Shown here in pieces: positions 58,446-64,000 of a DNA stretch of 64,000 nucleotides; position 1 is the stretch's first letter, and each line of letters starts with the position of its first letter. The translations under genes were made by a program, and so were the position numbers. Source of the stretch: Gnetum montanum (lineage: Eukaryota > Streptophyta > Gnetopsida > Gnetales > Gnetaceae); the NCBI GenBank assembly GCA_015680685.1, contig MNCI01033465.1:68491-132490 (forward strand), read 5' to 3'. A model generated the notes under the pieces. The model saw nothing but the letters and a program-made list of their open reading frames with translations, was not told the DNA's origin and made no database searches.

Positions 58446-60430
58446 TACCCCCATGACTAAATGAAAAATCATCCTTGAGTGAAGAAGAGAAGGAACAAGT
58501 TCCTTACAAAACATTGGGAAGGTATGGGATTATTGGCTAACATACAAACTAACTCAAATGAAATAAACAGAGTGCCCAAGTTTATGGAGTTACAAGCTTT
58601 ACAAAATTTGATGTTCATGATAAGAGAATTGAACACCCTAGATAAAACTAACATCCAACACCTCTTAGTAGTTGAAGAGTGAGAGAGAAGATCCAACAAT
58701 CATGAATGAGCCTTGTTGTGTGGTACTACCGCATCATCCTTGGTGAAGATAGTCCATTTTCTAGTCCATTCTCCCCATACAATCACAATAGAATTATGAA
58801 TTAGTATGTCATGTGTAACACATAGCTGTTACATGCCTTGTCTCATCAATGGTTACACTTGGCTAGGTTGTGATTATGGTAGATTGATTCCTTTAGTCAT
58901 ATTAGTGGGAAGGCTGACCAATAGGGTAAAATAGATAAGCATTCCATTACATTATAAAAAATTCAACACAGGAAAATATTTGAAGAGGGTGTAAGAGTTC
59001 ACAACAATAAAAAGGAAAGTTTACTAAATATGTTGTGAAGATGTGGACAATTGGTTGTCATTGATGGGGTAAACAAAAGGATTTGATTATAAGAGTGTCT
59101 AAAGGTAAAGTACTTAACTAACCGAACCAAAAGATATGCAAGTGGGTCCTCCCTGAAGTAGGCACAAGCCTTTTATGCCCTTGCATAACTTCAAACCAAA
59201 GAGTCCTTAGGCTCCATGAATGATTAATGGTTATGAAAGGTTGGGTATAAAATCCCAAAAGAAACTACTTAAGAATTTTGAAACATCAAACTAGGACATC
59301 GAACAAGAACATGAAACCAACAGTGAGATGAGACATGAGAAGCATAGATGGATGAGAGAGTGTGCAATGGAGTTCCTAATTAAGGTCACATGAAGTTCCT
59401 TATTAATTTTATGGTTAAATGACTTGATAAGATTCATCATTATTCTAGACTTAAACTAACCTCGTTCGGTGACTTTGCATCACCATTCTAAGACTAGTCC
59501 ATCCCCTTAAGACACAAGAGTGCTCCCACAAAACAACCACCATTCCTTATTAGAGAAGAAAAGAGAAGTAGGAAGTGAGAAAGGGCCTTAGCTAGAGGGG
59601 ACCTTCAAGCATACCTAACATGTCTTTCTAGTTCCATAACCAATGCTTGTAGCTCATTTATTTTGTCCAAGGAATGTGCTTTGAATTCCCATCATTTTTT
59701 ATGAGAACAACACCATGAAAAGACTTATTCATCTTCATTTTATTGGTCAACAGGAAATGGTAAGAAATATATGAAAACACACATGTACCGAAGCAAATAG
59801 AAAGGCACAAAGAATTCTAGATCCCCTCAAAGTCACACATTGTTCAAACCTTTGAATCCTTTCCAATTTCAAAAACCACCAAAGTTACAAATTTGTTAAA
59901 TTTTTGTTAATGAAAAAGGGATTACACATTTTCAAAACAAGAAAAACCATAGAGTTTGTGGCTAGGTGGATGTTGTGGACTCGCTGCTTATTGCATGAAA
60001 AAGAAACCATGTCCTAATCATCCATAAGAAAATTCAAAGCTAGAATCTAGACACCAACAATCAAATAACAAAAATAGTACTTACCACCATCAATCAACGC
60101 ATTACCACTATACCTGGCACTTCTTAACAAAAAGTTAGAAAATCACTCCAAAATAAAATAAAATAAAATATAAAAGAAAGTGTAAAATATTCAAGAAATA
60201 GAAAATGTACTAATGATGGTGTAAAAAAAAATATGAAAAGATTAATAACATGAAAACCAAAAGATGTAAAATAAAGAATGTGTAAAGCAAAAATTTGTAA
60301 AACAAAAAGATGAAAAACACTTAAGAATTTTGAAGACTAGAATGAGGGTAACCTCCATGACTAAACATTTTTTCACGACAAGTATTAATAAGAAAAAAAA
60401 TAGGATTCATGCATGTATGCAACATTGGTA
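58446..60430 (-). other. Polypurine tract and 3' noncoding region of E
   Basis: 58446-58458 on the minus strand reads AGTCATGGGGGTA. No ORF. It is collinear with D and C and contains an AAAATA-rich run near 60150. Confidence 0.7.
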
Positions 60431-62846
60431 ACCATCCTTGCCTTTGCCACTAGGTGTCTATTGATGGTGTGGTGGCTAGGTAGAGAAATTGTTGATCACA
60501 CACTTGATGGTTAAATGTATGATGCATCAGGGTATGAAGTGTGTTAATAGTATGGATGGCTAGCCCACGATTACACCCTTAATCATGATATGATATGCAT
60601 GGATTTATTTGTCTTCCCACACTTGTAGATTCATTGTTTGGATTTGGGATTGGAGTACTAATGGATGGTGGCCCTTATGTATGATCAGAGGATGTTGGTT
60701 AAGACAAGGAAGGTGGTGTACCAAATTGGCCTTGTGCTAGCTTTGATGATATGGTGGCTCCATGTGTGGTCTACTTTGGCTTATGACCTTTCCTCCGGAA
60801 GGGACATTTTCGATGTTGCCATTGAGACCCACTGGTGTTAGCATGTTTATGCACATGTGTAGCACAAGTGGCATTCATTTGTTGATATTGTAGTATCAAC
60901 CCTTCCTGTGTTGCTAGTAGTCACATATATTGAGGTGGAGTATGAGAATATTGAGGATAGGATGAATGGTAAGGGGCATGAGGTGGTGATCCCTTAGGGG
61001 ATGTCATGGGTTGATGATACTTGGGAAAGTGGTAGTTGCAATTTAAAGTATAGGATGTAGAACTAGTTGGAGAAACAGGGTGTTGAACATAATATTCATG
61101 TGGTTATGATAGATAGGGAGAATAGTATAGATTTGGTGGTGGCCTTCCCCATGACTATGATTATTGCCACTACGGTTGATAACCATGTTGAGGCTGGTAA
61201 TAAGTCCCCCTAGGATGGTACGATTGGTTGTAGGACTTTCTATAATTACCTTGTGGGAGAGGAAATCTCCCAAGCATGTGCTTTTGCACAAACCTTAGAT
61301 TTAAGGCATCTGCCCAATACTCTTGTAGATGAAACAAGACTAGGAAATGGCCCTTTGGATGGTCATATATGAAAATGTCACATCCATTATCTTCATCTAT
61401 GGTTAAGTCTATAGCCTCACTTCCTTTAGTCATTTTTCTTGTTTGCCAAAAAAGTGTTCCTAGCTATTTCTTGGTTCTGTATCCTTTGTTTAGTATGATC
61501 ACCTAGCTTATTTTGCATGATCCTCTCCTCTACCATCTCAATAAGAGTTGTAAAATTTTCATATATCCATTTGGACATCCTATTAACCTTTGCTTCTAGT
61601 TCATCAATAGACTCTTGAATCGGCAAGGTTTATTGTGAAGTCACTTAATCGAGAGTGGTTTTGTTCTTCTTACCATAGATTTGGACCTCCTTCTATTGAA
61701 GAGTTGAGTTCCACTGATATTTCTCAATATTCTCCCATTTGGATATCTCTCATTCTTCTTTTGCCACACACTCAATTAGCTCTCAAATCTAATGGGATTG
61801 GAGCTCATATAATTGTCCTACGGCATACATCCCAAGGATCTCCCTTGTTTCATTACGAAGCCCATCTATGATGTGGAAAAGTTACCTTTCCTTAGAGAAA
61901 CCATGGCCTAGGAATCTATTCAATAAGGCATAATATCTATCTAAGGCCATGTCCAAGGGTTCATGTTGTTCTTGCTTCCACTCTTGGATTTTTCTTCTTA
62001 TATTGGACAACCTTGCATAGGTTTGGTATTTCTCATTGAAAAGTTTTAGCATTGTGGACCATTGTTAAATTGAATTTGGTTTCAACAATATTTACCACAC
62101 TTTAGCTCTATCAATTAGTATTCTAGGAAAGAGCTTAAGCTTTCACCACCCAATTTCAATGTTGTAGAAAGTGCAGGTATCATGGAAGGCTTGTAAATGA
62201 TGTTGTAGATCTAACTCATAGTCTGCTACAAATTTAGGAATATTATTCATGTCAAGCTTAGGTAGGTGTCTCTTTTGCAATGCTTGCAAGATATCTTAAC
62301 AAACTTTGTGATATGAATTAGGCTCTGACTCGCCACCAAGGGTTCATCATCATCAAAGAGGTTATGAGGGAAATTTTCATCTTTATTCATTTGATTGTGA
62401 TGATGCTATCTATTGTCATAATGATGTATTTGACTTTTCCCATGGGTTTGATTCCAATTTTTAGTCCAACCCTTTAGTGGAGCTCTATCTCTATACATAC
62501 ATTCATCTTCATTAGAACTAGACATTGAAGGAAAAGAGGAAGATGAGAAATTGGAAGAATTGCCATGGCTTCAATGGTGCTCTTCGGGGTCCTTTGATAT
62601 ATCGTTTCTAGGTTTTGAGGAGGTCTTAGGGCTTGAGGCCTCCCCTAGTTTAGGTCCTACATCATCTCCTATAGGATTTTCTACCTTAGGTGAATGTAGT
62701 CTTTGAGTGTCATCAAGGTGGTCATGATCATAAGAAACTCCTATATAAGGTTGGTCACTCCAATTTTCTTCATTGTATATCTTGTTAGTTCTCCAATGAC
62801 TGTGTTCTCTATACAGTGCATTGTCACTTTTTTGTAAGAGAGACAT
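60431..62846 (-). pseudogene. gag: gag of pol-less element E
   Basis: The minus-strand ORF at 62846-62571 starts MSLLQKSDNALYREHSHWR and is acidic and Ser-rich further on, as in D. Later fragments include IQESIDELEAKVNRMSKWIY (about 61620-61565; D has IQKSINELEAKFNRMSKWIY) and GCDIFIYDHPKGHF (about 61385-61345), a zinc knuckle that has lost two Cys. The tail is Pro/His/Gln-rich. No protease or RT follows; the 3' noncoding region begins near 60430. The D and E copies differ throughout, so their duplication or insertion is not recent. Confidence 0.75.
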
Positions 62847-62950
62847 TGTTGTTGGTTTATAGTGTGTGATTTAATATTTTCTAAAAGATCTATTGTTAAT
62901 ACCTTTATAGAGATTGTATATAATATAACTAATCTAGATAACTAGCACTC

Positions 62951-62968
62951 TCCTTGACAATGGTACCA
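62951..62968 (-). promoter_or_regulatory. Primer-binding site of E
   Basis: Minus-strand TGGTACCATTGTCAAGGA, the same Asp-type site with six transitions. It lies one base from LTR3. Confidence 0.7.
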
Positions 62969-62969
62969 A

Positions 62970-63828
62970 TGATGAGTGATGAGGTACCCCTATGCCCAAC
63001 CATACAAATCACAAGAGCTCATGCACAATGTAGCTAAATTCCATGGATGGGACTAGTTGTGGCATCTAGATTGCTATGCCTTGATCAAAATTTGCTATCT
63101 CCCCACTTAGACTAGGGTAGCTTTGTCACAGATGGTTTAGTCTAGAGTGAGACATATGATTTTTATTATTTTATATTTATTTTTCTACGATTAACAATAG
63201 GTTGAAACTGAATTTATAATCAATTCAACTAATATAATTACTAATTAATAATCAACTACCCTAACATAAGTATCTGATCCCACTTCTCATGCACATCCTA
63301 AACACATATAATGCTAGTGGGTTACCAAATGTTAAGCATTGCTAGGATTACCCAGACTCATATGCATGCTCAAAGTGATTGTACTTATGTGCTTAATTAA
63401 TTAACATGCATGAAAATGTAAATATTAACTAAGTACATGAAAAGTAAATTGCGTGGAAAGTAAATCTAATCTAAGTCAAAGTGCTATAATGAATAAGAAT
63501 CAATCTCAATCTTATTGCCAAATCAAGGAATATGTCCAGGTACATTGCTAGTCAAATAAGACTTTGTACAACTAACTTAGATCCACTCTATGGGCACTCA
63601 CTGATTGTTCTCTAAGATTACAGAATAGAACTGCAAGAATTTAGCTACTCTATTGACAAAACTATATGAAAACTAACTAGAAAATTATGAGCCTGAGCAC
63701 TATATTTATAGGTTGGTATATATCCGCTGACATCGGATACCCGACATTACATCTTGAATCTGACATTTGATACCCAATGTTGAGGCTCCGATATCAAGTA
63801 CCTAACATTAAAGCATGTAAAAAACATG
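62970..63828 (-). repeat. LTR3, 5' LTR of E, outer end truncated
   Basis: Plus reading TGATGAGTGATGAGG, TATA ATTTATA near 63704, U3 words GACATCGGATACCCGACATT (63729-63748). It stops at AAAACATG (63828), where LTR2 continues ATTCATCA. Confidence 0.85.
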
Positions 63829-64000
63829 TGATGAAGGACTTTTTGTATCGACTAGGACATCAGGTACATGATGTTGGAGCCTAGATCTGACATTGGGGTA
63901 TATACCCTGAGTCTATAAATATACCACTTCAAGCATTCATATAGTACTCAATAACCTAGTAATGCTTAACGTTTGGTAGCCCAACAGTGCTATATGTGTT
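63829..64000 (+). repeat. Start of another LTR (F), plus strand, cut by window end
   Basis: TGATGAAGGAC begins exactly where LTR3 breaks. U3 words GACATCAGGTACATGATGTT (63859-63878) and a TATA box TATAAATA at 63914 follow. The possible left target copy is ACATG (63824-63828). Confidence 0.7.

Larger units (their letters stand above)
38875..63828 (-). mobile_element. Tandem array LTR1-D-LTR2-E-LTR3 of pol-less Athila-like elements
   Basis: Three minus-strand LTRs of one family are separated by two bodies of about 4.6 kb with the same plan: PBS, gag, 3' noncoding region, polypurine tract, and no pol. LTR2 (57579-58445) touches the PBS of D on its left and the polypurine tract of E on its right, so it serves both units; this is the signature of a tandem array formed by unequal LTR recombination. 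LTR1 is split by element B (39249-52494). The array is inserted in the 5' LTR of C after AAACT (38870-38874). Its right end is cut by LTR F. Confidence 0.8.

Overview
This 64-kb window looks like intergenic DNA from a large plant nuclear genome, built almost entirely of decayed Ty3/gypsy LTR retrotransposons nested in one another. Several signs point to a plant: Tat-type and Athila-type polyproteins, a Tat-type second RNase H, a plant CCR4-like deadenylase pseudogene and a plant 5S rRNA-derived fragment. A gymnosperm or another very large genome would fit the depth of nesting and the degree of decay, but the window alone cannot prove it. I see no intact host gene, tRNA, CRISPR array or prokaryotic feature.

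Layout. 1-5491 (+): 3' part of Athila-like element A (spacer with internal promoter-like block, decayed extra 3' ORF, polypurine tract, 3' LTR). 5492-11088: non-LTR debris with a LINE reverse-transcriptase remnant (about 7670-7960) and an intronless-looking CCR4-like pseudogene (9350-10510, minus). 11089-26534 (+): complete but dead Tat-type element T, 15.4 kb, with TG...CA LTRs, the 5-bp target duplication ATGGG, a leader array of 34-bp units, gag, protease, a 3.1-kb spacer, RT-RNase H-second RNase H-integrase, and unusual families of short repeated words in its noncoding parts. 26535-28348: a 5S rRNA-derived fragment, a small tandem repeat and unassigned DNA.

28349-64000 is one nest of related Athila-like elements whose LTRs begin TGATGA and end TCATCA. 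An LTR G (+) was hit by element C (minus, 28761-38874). C's 3' LTR was hit by a solo LTR S (29097-29889, perfect target duplication ACATC). C's 5' LTR was hit by a minus-strand tandem array LTR1-D-LTR2-E-LTR3 (38875-63828), in which two pol-less, gag-only bodies share the middle LTR. LTR1 was then split by element B (+, 39249-52494, 13.2 kb, gag-pol plus extra 3' ORF). LTR3 is cut at 63829 by the start of another plus-strand LTR, F.

Within an autonomous element, gag supplies the particle and protease, RT, RNase H and integrase copy and insert the element. A and B add a third coding module after integrase, preceded by a TATA-containing block and a splice-acceptor-like CAG/ATG. That block repeats words from the U3 promoter of the same element's own LTR. 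All copies are interrupted by stops, frameshifts and catalytic substitutions, many of the C-to-T / G-to-A type expected from methylated cytosine decay.
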